Shown piece by piece: positions 52,100 to 61,247 of a stretch of 64,000 nucleotides of DNA; position 1 is the first letter of the stretch; each line of letters starts with the position of its first letter. The notes below the pieces were generated by a model. It was not told where the DNA came from. It saw only the letters and a program-made list of their open reading frames with translations, and ran no database searches. The position numbers and the translations under genes are program-made. The stretch covers positions 2,356,001 through 2,420,000 of the forward strand of contig OZ244944.1 in the NCBI GenBank assembly GCA_965222335.1, given 5' to 3'. This DNA is from G965222335 sp965222335 (GTDB taxonomy: Bacteria > Pseudomonadota > Gammaproteobacteria > Pseudomonadales > Halieaceae).

Positions 52100-53656
52100 G
52101 TGAGTCCGGCATTGAGTCACTACGACAGCATTATTATCGGCGCGGGCCATAACGGCCTGATTTGCGCTGCCTACCTCGCCCGGCGCGGGCATAAAGTACT
52201 GGTGCTGGAAGCCTCTGCGCAGGTCGGCGGTCTTGCCACGACCCGCGAATTTCACCCCGGGTTCAAGGCCTCGGTCGCGCATACCATCAGCCATTTCTCG
52301 CCCCGGGTGCTCGCTGACCTCGACCTCGCCGCGCACGGTTACACGCCGGCCGCGGAGATACTGCCCACCGTGGGCCTGGCCGCCGACGGCGGGCACGTCG
52401 TGATTCACGACGAGCGGGTGTCGGGCGTGGACGATGCCGACGCCCGGGCCTACGGCCGATACCGGCAGTCTCTGAAGCGTTTTGCCGCGGCGTTATCGCC
52501 GTTCTGGCACAAGACCATGCCCGGCATCGGCAACAACAGCCTGGGTGAACTGCTGACTTTCGGTCAACTGGGGCTCAAGCTGCGCCTGCTGGGCAAGGAT
52601 GACATGCTCGAGTTCCTGCGGGTGGCGACCCTGCCCATGCGTGACCTGCTGGACGAGTATTTTGAGAATCCCCGCCTGCAGGCCGCCCTGAGCTGGGACG
52701 GCCTGGTGGGCGGACGCCTGGCACCGCGCTCCCCGAACAATGCAGTATTCACCCTGCTGTACCGCATGCTGGGAGAGAGCCGCGGCATGCACAGCCTGCC
52801 CGCGGCGGGTGTCGGCAGCCTGGTTGAGGCACTGCGGCGGGCGGGGGAGGCGGCGGGCGTGGAAATCCGCTGCCAGGCCCCGGTGGCCAGGATCAGTATC
52901 GCTGGCGACGAGGACGGGCTGCGCGCTACGGGCGTGGAGCTGGCCGGTGGCGAGACGCTCACCGCAAACAGGGTGATCTCCTCCGCGGACCCGCAGCGCA
53001 CCTTCCTGCAACTGGTGGGCCCCCGCTACCTGGAAATCGAGTTCACCAATCGGATTCAGCGCCTGCGCTGCGAGGGCCTGGTGGCCAAGCTGCACCTGGC
53101 CCTCGCCGGGTTGCCGGAGTTCACCGGCCTGGAGCGCCCCGACGGGCGCATGATCCTCGCCCCCGACCTGGATACGATCGAATTCGCCTACGACGACGCC
53201 AAGTACGGGCAGTACTCCGAGAACCCGGTGATGGAGGTGCTGCTGCCATCCCTGCATGACGCCAGCCTGGCGCCACCCGGCCAGCACGTGCTCTCGGCCC
53301 ATGTGATGTATGTGCCGGCACAGCTGAAGGGCGGCTGGACCGACGAGGCCAAAGCGGCGCTGACGGCGCTGTTGCTCGAGCGGCTGGAAGCGCACGCGCC
53401 GGGGCTCAGGTCGCTGGTGCTGCACGCGGAACTGCTGACCCCCGAGGACCTGGAGCAGACCCACCACGTCACCGGTGGCCACTGGCATCACACGGAATTC
53501 GCCGTGGACCAGCTGTTGATGATGCGTCCCACCTACGAGGCGGCGCAGTACCGCACGCCGATACCCGGGCTGTTCCTGTGTGGCGCCGGCTGCCACCCGG
53601 GGGGCGGCCTGATGGGCGGGCCCGGTTACAACGCCGCCCGCGAGATCCTGCGATGA
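52100..53656 (+). CDS. FAD-dependent oxidoreductase, CrtI/PYROXD2-like (copy 1)
   Basis: A 518-residue flavoprotein. FAD-binding dinucleotide motif IIIGAGHNGLICAAYLARRG, the CrtI-type GGLATTREFHPGFKAS and the C-terminal motif FLCGAGCHPGGGLMGGPGYNAAREIL are clear. The phytoene-desaturase/PYROXD2 branch includes carotenoid enzymes and unassigned amine-oxidase-like proteins. No carotenoid gene (crtB, crtE) is near, so a carotenoid role is unlikely. GTG at 52100 is used; a TTG at 52112 is possible. The stop overlaps the next gene (ATGA). It shares about the same architecture as copy 2 but is distinct in sequence. Confidence 0.85.
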   Translation: MSPALSHYDSIIIGAGHNGLICAAYLARRGHKVLVLEASAQVGGLATTREFHPGFKASVAHTISHFSPRVLADLDLAAHGYTPAAEILPTVGLAADGGHVVIHDERVSGVDDADARAYGRYRQSLKRFAAALSPFWHKTMPGIGNNSLGELLTFGQLGLKLRLLGKDDMLEFLRVATLPMRDLLDEYFENPRLQAALSWDGLVGGRLAPRSPNNAVFTLLYRMLGESRGMHSLPAAGVGSLVEALRRAGEAAGVEIRCQAPVARISIAGDEDGLRATGVELAGGETLTANRVISSADPQRTFLQLVGPRYLEIEFTNRIQRLRCEGLVAKLHLALAGLPEFTGLERPDGRMILAPDLDTIEFAYDDAKYGQYSENPVMEVLLPSLHDASLAPPGQHVLSAHVMYVPAQLKGGWTDEAKAALTALLLERLEAHAPGLRSLVLHAELLTPEDLEQTHHVTGGHWHHTEFAVDQLLMMRPTYEAAQYRTPIPGLFLCGAGCHPGGGLMGGPGYNAAREILR

Positions 53657-55272
53657 AGCAATACGACGCCATAGTCATCGGTGCCGGCCACAACGGCCTG
53701 ACCAACGCCGCCTACCTGGCCAAGGCCGGGCTGGATGTGGTGGTGCTGGAGAAGAACGACTATATCGGCGGCGCCGCGGTGACCAGGGAACTGCACGAAG
53801 GCTGGTTCTATTCCAGCTGCTCCTACGTGTGCAGCATGATGCGCCAGGCCATCCACCGGGACCTGGATTTGTCCCGCCACGGCCTGTTGCTGGTGCCCTA
53901 CCTGGGTACGGTGGCTTTCGGCGAGCGCGGCAACACCCTGGTCGATTATCACGACGATGAGGCCGCCTACCTGGAGCTCAAGCGCCACTCTGCCCACGAC
54001 GCGGATTCCATGGCGCGGTTCCAGGCGGACCTCGGCCGCTACGCCCAGCTGATCCGCAAGACCCTGCTGCGCACGCCGCCGGACCCCAGCTCCTTCAAGC
54101 CCCGGGACATCCGCGAGCTGCTGTTCCTGGCCAAAGAGTTCTGGGCGCTGGGGGAGCGGGAACTGTACGAGTACGTGCGTTTCTTCACCATGAGTGCCGC
54201 CGAATTTCTGGAGGACTACTTTGAGAACGACCTGGTCAAGGCCGCCATGGCGGCCCCGGGCATTATCGGCACCGCACTGGGCGTCTATTCCCCCGGCTCC
54301 GCCTATATCCTGCTGCATCACGTAATGGGTGACGTGGATGGCAATGTGGGCGCCTGGGGCCTGGCCCGCGGCGGCATGGGCGCGATCTCCGGCGCCCTGG
54401 CCAGCGCCCTGCAGGCCCACGGCGGTGAAATCCGCACCCAGTCAGGGGTGCAGCAGATCCTGGTCAGGGACGGCACCGCGGTGGGCGTGGCCCTGGAAAA
54501 CGGTGACGAGATCTACGCCCCGGTGGTGGTTTCGAACCTGGATGCGCGGCGTACCTTTACCGGGGTAATGAACAAGCAGGACCTGCCGCCGGGGATTTAC
54601 GAGCGGGCCAGGAACTTCAAGATCCGTGGCTCGTCGGGCAAGGTGAATATCGCCCTGTCCGGACTGCCGCGCTTCAATGGCGTGCCTGACAACCGCTACG
54701 TGAATCGCGGCGGCCAGACCTTCGTCGGCTCGCTGGAAACCATGGAGCGCGCCTACGACAGCTGGAAGCGGGGCACCTGGTCCGAGGACCCCTTTATCGA
54801 GTCCATTATTCCCTCGGCCTGGGACCCGACCGTGGCGCCGGCGGGCAAGCACTGGATGTCCAATTTTATCCAGTACTGCCCGCCGGAACTCGCCTCGGGT
54901 CCCTGGACACCGGAGAAGCGGGACCAGTTCGGGCAGACCGTGATCGACAAGCTGGAACGCCACAGTCCCGGCTTCAAGGACCTGATCGTGCATATGGAGG
55001 TGCGCACACCCCACGAGATCGAAAACGAGATCGGGCTGACCGAGGGCAATATATTCCAGGGTGAGCTGACCATCGACCAGCTGCTGTTCAACCGACCCTT
55101 CCCCGGCTACGGGCAGTACCGGATGCCGGTGAAAAACCTGTATATGTGCGGCTCGTCGACCCACCCCGGTGGCGGTGTGTCCTCCGCCTGCGGCGCCAAT
55201 GCGGCGCGCGAGATTCTCCTCGACCTGAAGCGGCCCAACTCGGTGCCGGAGGATGATTGCTATGATGAGTGA
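53653..55272 (+). CDS. FAD-dependent oxidoreductase, CrtI/PYROXD2-like (copy 2)
   Basis: A 539-residue flavoprotein beginning MKQYDAIVIGAGHNGLTNAAYLAKAG. FAD-binding and substrate-channel segments GGAAVTRELHEGWFYSS and the C-terminal MCGSSTHPGGGVSSACGANAAREI match the same family as copy 1. The start overlaps the copy 1 stop by 4 nt (ATGA), and its own end overlaps the GcvT-like start by 11 nt. The two copies may form a heteromer, as seen for some flavin pairs; this is inference. Substrate unknown. Confidence 0.85.
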   Translation: MKQYDAIVIGAGHNGLTNAAYLAKAGLDVVVLEKNDYIGGAAVTRELHEGWFYSSCSYVCSMMRQAIHRDLDLSRHGLLLVPYLGTVAFGERGNTLVDYHDDEAAYLELKRHSAHDADSMARFQADLGRYAQLIRKTLLRTPPDPSSFKPRDIRELLFLAKEFWALGERELYEYVRFFTMSAAEFLEDYFENDLVKAAMAAPGIIGTALGVYSPGSAYILLHHVMGDVDGNVGAWGLARGGMGAISGALASALQAHGGEIRTQSGVQQILVRDGTAVGVALENGDEIYAPVVVSNLDARRTFTGVMNKQDLPPGIYERARNFKIRGSSGKVNIALSGLPRFNGVPDNRYVNRGGQTFVGSLETMERAYDSWKRGTWSEDPFIESIIPSAWDPTVAPAGKHWMSNFIQYCPPELASGPWTPEKRDQFGQTVIDKLERHSPGFKDLIVHMEVRTPHEIENEIGLTEGNIFQGELTIDQLLFNRPFPGYGQYRMPVKNLYMCGSSTHPGGGVSSACGANAAREILLDLKRPNSVPEDDCYDE

Positions 55273-56473
55273 ACTCCAGCGCCAGGATGATCCCTTTGCC
55301 GGAGAGCGCCTGAAGCTCTCCCACTTCCACGAGCGGCAGGCACCGATGAACCTGCGGGACGCCTGGTCCTCCTGGAACGGCTTCAAGTTTGCGGACTACT
55401 ACTACGACGCGCAGTACGAGTACTTCTGCATTCGCAACACCTGCGGCACCTACGATATCTGTCCGATGCAGAAGTACCTCGTCAGCGGCGCGGACGCGCT
55501 GGCCATGCTCGACCGCATGGTGACCCGGGACCTGGGCAAGCTGAAACTGGACCGGGTGACCTACTGCTGCTGGTGCACGGATGAGGGGCGGATGGTGGAT
55601 GATGGCACCGTTTTCCGCCTGGCCGAGGACCGCTTTATGCTCACCTGTGGCAGCCCCTGCCTGGCGTGGCTGCGCAAGAGCTCACTGGGCTTCGATGACC
55701 TGGACATTGTCGATGTGACCGAGGACTTCGCCGCCCTGTCCCTGCAGGGCCCGACCTCCTGCGCCACCCTCAAGGCGATGGGCCTGGACGGCATTGAGCA
55801 CCTCAAGCCCTTCGGCATCATGCGTTTTCCCTTTCACGGCGAAAACCTGATGGTGTCCCGGACCGGCTTTACCGGCGATCTGGGCTATGAACTGTGGGCG
55901 GATGCTTCCCAGGCCCTGCTGCTGTGGGACGCGCTGTATGCCGCCGGTGCGGATTACGGGATTCACCCCTACGGCGAGGCGGCCACCAATATGGCGCGCC
56001 TGGAAGCCGGCTTTATCATGCCCGACATGGAGTTTTCCGAAGCCCTGAAGACCATTCACTACCAGCACGACCAGACGCCCTTCGAGCTTAACCTGGGCTG
56101 GCTGGTGAATTTCAAGAAGCCGCATTTCAACGGCCGTCGCGCCCTGCTCGAGGAAAAACAGCGGGGACCCCGCTATACCCTCACCAAGCTGGATATCGAG
56201 GGTAACAAGGTTGCCGAGGGCGCGATCCTCTACAGCAGCAAGGGCTGCCGCCGGGAAATTGGCTATGTCACCTCGGCGATGTGGTCCCCGGCGGTGAAAG
56301 CCAATATCGCCCTGGCAATGATCGAGACCGCGGCGCTCAAGGGCCCGATCTGGGCGGAAATCTATTACCAGAAGGAACTGCGCTACTACCGCAAGGTGGC
56401 GCGCTGCACGGTGCAGGACAAGCCCTTCTGGGCACCCGCGCGGACCCGGGCAACCCCGCCACCGGATTGCTAG
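55262..56473 (+). CDS. GcvT-like aminomethyltransferase/demethylase family protein
   Basis: A 403-residue folate-binding protein of the glycine-cleavage T family. Diagnostic segments are QKYLVSGADALAMLDRMVTRDL, EGRMVDDGTVFRL (the catalytic Asp pair at 113-114), MVSRTGFTGDLGYELW and ATNMARLEAGFIMPDMEFSE. No glycine-cleavage P, H or L genes are near, so it is not a standard GcvT; relatives include DmdA-, LigM- and sarcosine-type demethylases that pass a methyl group to tetrahydrofolate. GGAGG lies 9 nt before the ATG at 55262; ATG 55265 is the alternative. It overlaps the FAD gene and shares a CTAG stop with the convergent membrane protein gene. Confidence 0.87.
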   Translation: MMSELQRQDDPFAGERLKLSHFHERQAPMNLRDAWSSWNGFKFADYYYDAQYEYFCIRNTCGTYDICPMQKYLVSGADALAMLDRMVTRDLGKLKLDRVTYCCWCTDEGRMVDDGTVFRLAEDRFMLTCGSPCLAWLRKSSLGFDDLDIVDVTEDFAALSLQGPTSCATLKAMGLDGIEHLKPFGIMRFPFHGENLMVSRTGFTGDLGYELWADASQALLLWDALYAAGADYGIHPYGEAATNMARLEAGFIMPDMEFSEALKTIHYQHDQTPFELNLGWLVNFKKPHFNGRRALLEEKQRGPRYTLTKLDIEGNKVAEGAILYSSKGCRREIGYVTSAMWSPAVKANIALAMIETAALKGPIWAEIYYQKELRYYRKVARCTVQDKPFWAPARTRATPPPDC

Positions 56474-57369
56474 GCCTCAGCGCGGATCTCGGTTTTCCAG
56501 TCGGAGATATTCATCTCGATGGCGAAGAAGCCCAGAATCCAGAGGGCCTCGTCCCAGGCGTACATGTAGTGGCCGCGCATTACCCAGTAGGCGGCCGCGC
56601 CCCACATGAACAGGTAGAGAGCGAGCTTCACCCCGTTGGTCGCGCGGATGGCCGGCCCCCGGGTGATGCCGCGATCCTGCAGGCGTACCACGATCTCGAT
56701 ACACAGCAGGATAATCAGCCAGCCGATGGCCTCGGCAAGGTCCAACCACACCAGCTCGCGCTCGATGCGCAGGCCGCGACTGTCGGTCACCACGGTGCCC
56801 TTCTCGATCAGGTAAAAGCGGTTATCCGGGGAAAGCGCGGCGCAGTTCCCGGCATTGAGCTCCGTGTACGCCAGGTTGCTGCCAAAGGACAGGTCCTGCC
56901 CCAGCAACTGGCACAGGCTGCTGGTATCGGCGAGCGGCTGCAGGCCGGTGAGGTCGAGGCCGGCCATGCCGTAGGCGTAAAGCGTGTGGCCCAAAAACAG
57001 GATGCACAGGCCGCGTGCGAGATGCATGGCGAGCACCCGGCCCGGCGTCTGCGCCTCGTCAGAGAGCAGGTAGGTCTCCAGTTCGAACAGGAGTAGCAGG
57101 GTGAGCCAGGCCAGGGTGTCCAGCGAGACCGCGAACGCCGAAGTGTAGTCGAGCAGGCTGGCGCCGTTGCGCAGGGTATGCGCGGAGATGGCTATATCCT
57201 CGGCCAGGTAGAGGCCGAAATTCACCAGCAGCAGGCCGTAGACCACCAGCTTGATCAGCTGCCGCGGGTCCAGGCGAAGCTCGCTCACCACCTTCAGCAT
57301 CGGCAGTACCACGTTCCTGCCCTCGGGAATTGCCCTCGCCTGTCGAGCCGCGGCCTGAGCGAGGGGCAT
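56470..57369 (-). CDS. polytopic membrane protein of unknown function
   Basis: A 299-residue protein with about six hydrophobic segments (for example LIKLVVYGLLLVNFGLYLA, TLAWLTLLLLFELETYLL, GLCILFLGHTLYAYGMAG, AIGWLIILLCIEIVVRL, LALYLFMWGAAAYWVM). A soluble loop between helices 3 and 4 carries two Cys (SLCQLLG, NAGNCAALS) and could face the periplasm. I recognise no family. Its stop overlaps the GcvT-like stop within the palindrome CTAG; upstream it is divergent from the AraC-like gene. Confidence 0.7.
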   Translation of the reverse strand: MPLAQAAARQARAIPEGRNVVLPMLKVVSELRLDPRQLIKLVVYGLLLVNFGLYLAEDIAISAHTLRNGASLLDYTSAFAVSLDTLAWLTLLLLFELETYLLSDEAQTPGRVLAMHLARGLCILFLGHTLYAYGMAGLDLTGLQPLADTSSLCQLLGQDLSFGSNLAYTELNAGNCAALSPDNRFYLIEKGTVVTDSRGLRIERELVWLDLAEAIGWLIILLCIEIVVRLQDRGITRGPAIRATNGVKLALYLFMWGAAAYWVMRGHYMYAWDEALWILGFFAIEMNISDWKTEIRAEA

Positions 57370-57431
57370 GACAAGCGCCGTTGCCCACCGCTAGAATGCG
57401 ATTCTACTGCCGTAGTTGCGAGGTAGGGCCC

Positions 57432-58202
57432 ATGATCTCCGCTGACTTTGTCGCCAGCTACTTCGAGGCCTGGAATCACCGGGACGCAGGTGCTGTGGCC
57501 AGCCACCTTGCCAGCGACGGTACCTACTGCGATATGCCGCTGCAGCGTACCCTGGCCGGCCCCGAGCTGATCGCCTACCTGCAGGACTACTTTGCCCGGG
57601 ACTGCAACCGCTACCGCCTGGTGGGTGAAATTCTCAGCGGTGAATCGACCATCGCCTTCCAGTACCAGGCGGTCCCGGAGGACGGCGGTGCCGGCGCCGC
57701 CTGGACCGGCGCCGAGTTTGTCACCCTCGAGGGCGACGCGGCGGTACAGATCGAGGACTACTACCGCAGCCCCGACCTCGAGCTCGCGCCCGACACCGGC
57801 GGGCCACAGTGGCAGCGGCGGGTGCAGCGCTATGCCAAGTCCGGTCTCGATGAGGATGCCCTGCAGCAGGTGATGCGGCGCCTGGAAACACATATGGAGC
57901 GGGAGCGCTGCTTCCTCAGGGCGGACCTGACACTGCCCCAGCTTGCCGGGGAGATGGACTGCTCGGTCAACCACCTGTCGCAGGTGATCAATGCCGGTTG
58001 CGGGATGAGCTTCTACGATTACGTCAATGGCTACCGGGTGCGTCGGGCCACGGAGCTGCTGGCCACCCCCGATGCACGGCCCATTCTCGATATTGCCCTG
58101 GCCGTGGGTTTTAATTCCTCTTCTACCTTTTATTCCGCATTTCGCAAGGTGACCGGCAAGACCCCGGCCCAGTATCGCAAGACGGCGGAGCTGTCGGACT
58201 AG
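57432..58202 (+). CDS. AraC-type regulator with N-terminal SnoaL-like domain
   Basis: A 256-residue protein. Residues about 4-125 look like a SnoaL/NTF2 pocket (FVASYFEAWNHRDAGAVASHLASDGTY, RTLAGPELIAYLQDYFARD). Residues about 155-250 are an AraC-type pair of helix-turn-helix motifs (LTLPQLAGEMDCSVNHLSQVIN, PILDIALAVGFNSSSTFYSAFRKVTGKTPAQYRK). The NTF2 pocket could sense a small molecule. The ATG at 57432 follows GAGG; a longer frame to 57381 is not needed. It may control the surrounding catabolic genes (inference). Confidence 0.9.
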   Translation: MISADFVASYFEAWNHRDAGAVASHLASDGTYCDMPLQRTLAGPELIAYLQDYFARDCNRYRLVGEILSGESTIAFQYQAVPEDGGAGAAWTGAEFVTLEGDAAVQIEDYYRSPDLELAPDTGGPQWQRRVQRYAKSGLDEDALQQVMRRLETHMERERCFLRADLTLPQLAGEMDCSVNHLSQVINAGCGMSFYDYVNGYRVRRATELLATPDARPILDIALAVGFNSSSTFYSAFRKVTGKTPAQYRKTAELSD

Positions 58203-58242
58203 CGGGCCGTTCCGGCGCCCGATCCCGGCCCCCGCCGCGCCC

Positions 58243-59658
58243 CTACAGCGCCCGCAGGTACCACTCATAATCGAGATTGCTGACCCGTGCGTGGAAGTCA
58301 TCGCATTCCCCCTGGCGCTGGATGGCGAAGGCCGCACAGTAAGCCTCCCCGAGATAGCGCGGCAGTACTGCACTGGCACGGAAGTATTGCAGGGCCTCAT
58401 CCCAGCGCCGCGGTAGCGTGACTTCGGCATCGGACAGGTCAGCGCGGGCGGCAATGGCAGGCCCCGGATCGATCTTCTGGCTGAGGCCGCGGTGCACGCC
58501 GGCCAGCACCGCGGCCGTGACCAGGTAGGGGTTGGCGTCTGCCCCCGCGACCCGGTGCTCGACGCGGCGATTTTCCGGCGCGGATACCGGGATACGCAGA
58601 GCGACCTCGCGGTGGTTATAACCCCACGTGGGGGTCGCAGGCGCGAAGGCCCCCGGCTGGAAACGCCGATAGGAGTTGGCGTTGGGCGCGAACACCGCCA
58701 TCGCTTCGCGCATGGTGTCGCGGAGGCCGCCGATGGCGTACTTCAGTGCAGTGCTGGCTTCCTCCGGGGAAGAGCCGGCGGGCTCGGCAAAGATGTTGTG
58801 CCCTTCCCGGTCGTACACGCTGACGTGGATATGCAGGCCACTGCCGGCGAGTTCGGTAAAGGGCTTGGCCATGAAGGTTGCCGCCAGTCCGTGCTGACGG
58901 GCCACGCCCTTGACGATGCGCTTGAGTAACATGGCATGGTCGCAGGCAAGCACGGCGTCGTCGCTGTGATGGGTGTTGATTTCCCACTGTCCGCTTTCAA
59001 ACTCCGAGTGGATTGCGGTCATGGGCACGCCCTGCAGGTCGCAGGCGGCGCGCACATCGTCCAGGAAGGCATCGCAATCGATCAGGTCGTCCGCCATACA
59101 GTACTGGATGCCCTGTTGCTCCAGACGAGTGCCCGCAATCCTGCCCTGCAGTGGCCGCGGCGCGGTGGTCTCGCCAGGCGGTAACAGGTAGAACTCCAGT
59201 TCGGTGGCGACGACCGGGTGCAGCCCTTCAGCGCGGTAGTGCGCGAGTACGCTTTCCAGCACATTGCGTGGGTCTGTCCAGGCTGGCTCCCTGGCCAGGT
59301 TGGCAAAGCCCGTCAGCACCTGGGCAGTGGGGGAGCTGAGCCAGGGCACCGGGGCAAGGGTGCCGGCAATGGGTAGCAGCAGCTGGTCCGGGTCTCCATT
59401 CATCTGGCCATCGGCGATCCCGGAGTCGTAGAAATCGCCGCGAATGCCGAGCAGCGGTATCGTAATCGGCGCCTTGAACTCGTGCTCGAAGAGGCTAGCG
59501 AACTCGCGCCGGTGGATACGTTTGCAGCGCAGGATACCGTTGATGTCGGGCATCAGCAGTTCCAGCATCTGGATCTGTGGCTGCTGCTCGAGAAACTGGG
59601 CCAGCGCGGCGCTGTCGGCGATCTTCATGCTTGTATCGGGTGCCGTGTGTACCGTCAT
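58243..59658 (-). CDS. glutamine synthetase family ligase, PuuA-like
   Basis: A 471-residue protein with the GS fold: N-terminal beta-grasp (LLMPDINGILRCKRI) and catalytic domain with ELEFYLLPP, SEFESGQWEIN, SGLHIHVSVYDREGHN and NRRVEHRVAGADANPYL. The gene lacks the Tyr adenylylation loop of GlnA. This group ligates glutamate to amines (for example putrescine in the PuuA pathway). Start is uncertain: ATG 59658, TTG 59667 and ATG 59628 lack strong ribosome-binding sites. It is divergent from the PuuB-like gene, as expected for a gamma-glutamyl-amine route. Confidence 0.9.
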   Translation of the reverse strand: MTVHTAPDTSMKIADSAALAQFLEQQPQIQMLELLMPDINGILRCKRIHRREFASLFEHEFKAPITIPLLGIRGDFYDSGIADGQMNGDPDQLLLPIAGTLAPVPWLSSPTAQVLTGFANLAREPAWTDPRNVLESVLAHYRAEGLHPVVATELEFYLLPPGETTAPRPLQGRIAGTRLEQQGIQYCMADDLIDCDAFLDDVRAACDLQGVPMTAIHSEFESGQWEINTHHSDDAVLACDHAMLLKRIVKGVARQHGLAATFMAKPFTELAGSGLHIHVSVYDREGHNIFAEPAGSSPEEASTALKYAIGGLRDTMREAMAVFAPNANSYRRFQPGAFAPATPTWGYNHREVALRIPVSAPENRRVEHRVAGADANPYLVTAAVLAGVHRGLSQKIDPGPAIAARADLSDAEVTLPRRWDEALQYFRASAVLPRYLGEAYCAAFAIQRQGECDDFHARVSNLDYEWYLRAL

Positions 59659-59822
59659 TCGTGACAAGAGCTTAGCTGAAACGATCCCGCAGCGCCCGTC
59701 TACCTGGCGTATAGGTCAGGATTCTGCTCCTGGATGGCAGGAAATTTGACCTCTCGCGGCAATTGCCGTATTCCGTGATCTGCCGGCCCGTCCAGCGGGC
59801 GCCATCATTACGGAAGGAGATC

Positions 59823-61124
59823 ATGTTCGGACTGAGCAAGACGGTCGACACCCGGGAGCACGCGGCATCCTACTATGCGGCGAGCGCCAACTGGCAGACA
59901 CACTACCCGACCCTCGAGAACGACATCGAGGCGGACGTGGTGGTCGTCGGCGGCGGCTTCACCGGGATCAATACGACCCTGGAGCTGGCCGAGCGTGGCA
60001 TTGACGTGGTGCTGCTGGAAGCCAATCGCTGCGGCTGGGGCGCGTCGGGCCGCAACGGTGGCCAGATCATCGGCGGAATCGGTCACGACCCGGAGCGCTT
60101 CCAGAAGCAGATCGGCGAGTCGGGTGTGCGTGCGATCTATGCGATGGGCCTGGAGGCGCGCGAGGTGATCCGCGAACGGGTGGACAAGTACGCCATCGAC
60201 TGCGACCTGAAGTGGGGCTATTGCGACGTCGCGCTGAAACCCCGGCATATGCACCAGTTCGCCGAGTGGCGCGACTTCGAGCGCAGCATTGGCAACCCCC
60301 ACGAGTACCGGGTGCTGGATCGCGAGGAGCTGAAGCAGTACGTCAATTCCGAGCGCTACCTCGGCGGCCTGCTGAACTATGCCAACGGGCATATCCACCC
60401 GCTGAACCTGTGCATCGGTGAGGCCCGCGCGGCAGAGGGTCTCGGCGCGCGCATTTTCGAGCAGTCCCGGGTGGTTGAACTGGTGCACGGGGAGCGTGTG
60501 CGGGTGCTCACGGAGCGCGGCAGCGTTAGCGCTAAGCGGGTGGTGCTGTGTGGCAATGCCTATCTTGGCAACCTGGTCAAGCGCCTGTCGAGCCGCGTGC
60601 TACCCTCCTGTAGCTCCGTGATCGCTACCGAGCCCCTGTCGGAGGATCTGGCCAGGGAGCTGATGCCCGGCGATCTTGCGGTCTGTGACCCGCGCACGGC
60701 GCTGGATTATTTCCGACTCTCCGCTGACCGGCGCATGTTGTTTGGCGGGCTGTCGAATTACACCGGTCTCGAGCCACGGGATCTACAGGGCGTACTGCGG
60801 CGCAAGATGGAAGCGGTCTTCCCGGAGCTGACAGGGGTGGCCGTCGATTACGGCTGGAGCGGTTACATTGGCATTGGCCTCAACCGGATGCCTCAACTCG
60901 GGCACCTGGCGGACAACGTGAGCTACATCCAGGCCTACTCGGGTCATGGCGTCGCCCCCACCCACATCATCGCCCGCATCACCGCGGAAATGCTCGCCGG
61001 ATCGCCGGAGCGCTTCGACGTGTTCGCCAGAATCCCCCACTGGCCCTTTCCGGGGGGCAAGTGGCTGCGCCGCCCTGGACTGGCGCTGGGGATGAGCTGG
61101 TTCAAGCTGCGCGACGAACTGTAG
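59823..61124 (+). CDS. FAD-dependent amine oxidase, PuuB-like
   Basis: A 433-residue DAO-family flavoenzyme. FAD motif VVVVGGGFTGINTTLELAERG, the RNGGQIIGG segment seen in PuuB/ordL proteins, and the C-terminal GYSGHGV-like AYSGHGVAPTHIIARI are present. In E. coli, PuuB oxidises gamma-glutamylputrescine; here the amine is not known. GGAAGGAG lies 3-4 nt before the ATG at 59823. It pairs with the divergent GS-like gene 164 bp away. Confidence 0.9.
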   Translation: MFGLSKTVDTREHAASYYAASANWQTHYPTLENDIEADVVVVGGGFTGINTTLELAERGIDVVLLEANRCGWGASGRNGGQIIGGIGHDPERFQKQIGESGVRAIYAMGLEAREVIRERVDKYAIDCDLKWGYCDVALKPRHMHQFAEWRDFERSIGNPHEYRVLDREELKQYVNSERYLGGLLNYANGHIHPLNLCIGEARAAEGLGARIFEQSRVVELVHGERVRVLTERGSVSAKRVVLCGNAYLGNLVKRLSSRVLPSCSSVIATEPLSEDLARELMPGDLAVCDPRTALDYFRLSADRRMLFGGLSNYTGLEPRDLQGVLRRKMEAVFPELTGVAVDYGWSGYIGIGLNRMPQLGHLADNVSYIQAYSGHGVAPTHIIARITAEMLAGSPERFDVFARIPHWPFPGGKWLRRPGLALGMSWFKLRDEL

Positions 61125-61247
61125 GGCCGACAGCGTGCCCCTTTTTTCGGGCAGTTCATTCGGCCACGTGGCGGGTAATTTTTCCGCACTGTCATATCGC
61201 CGGCGTTTTCGGGCCACCAACAGGTAAACACACCGGGAAACATTGTC

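Noticed and set aside
52100..55272. Carotenoid biosynthesis assignment for the two CrtI-like genes
   Set aside because: No phytoene synthase, lycopene cyclase or GGPP synthase gene is nearby, and their partner is a GcvT-like protein; the general flavoenzyme label is safer.
61125..61247. Terminator-like TGCCCCTTTTTTCGGGCA after the PuuB-like gene
   Set aside because: The T-run lies in the loop, not after the stem, so it does not fit an intrinsic terminator.
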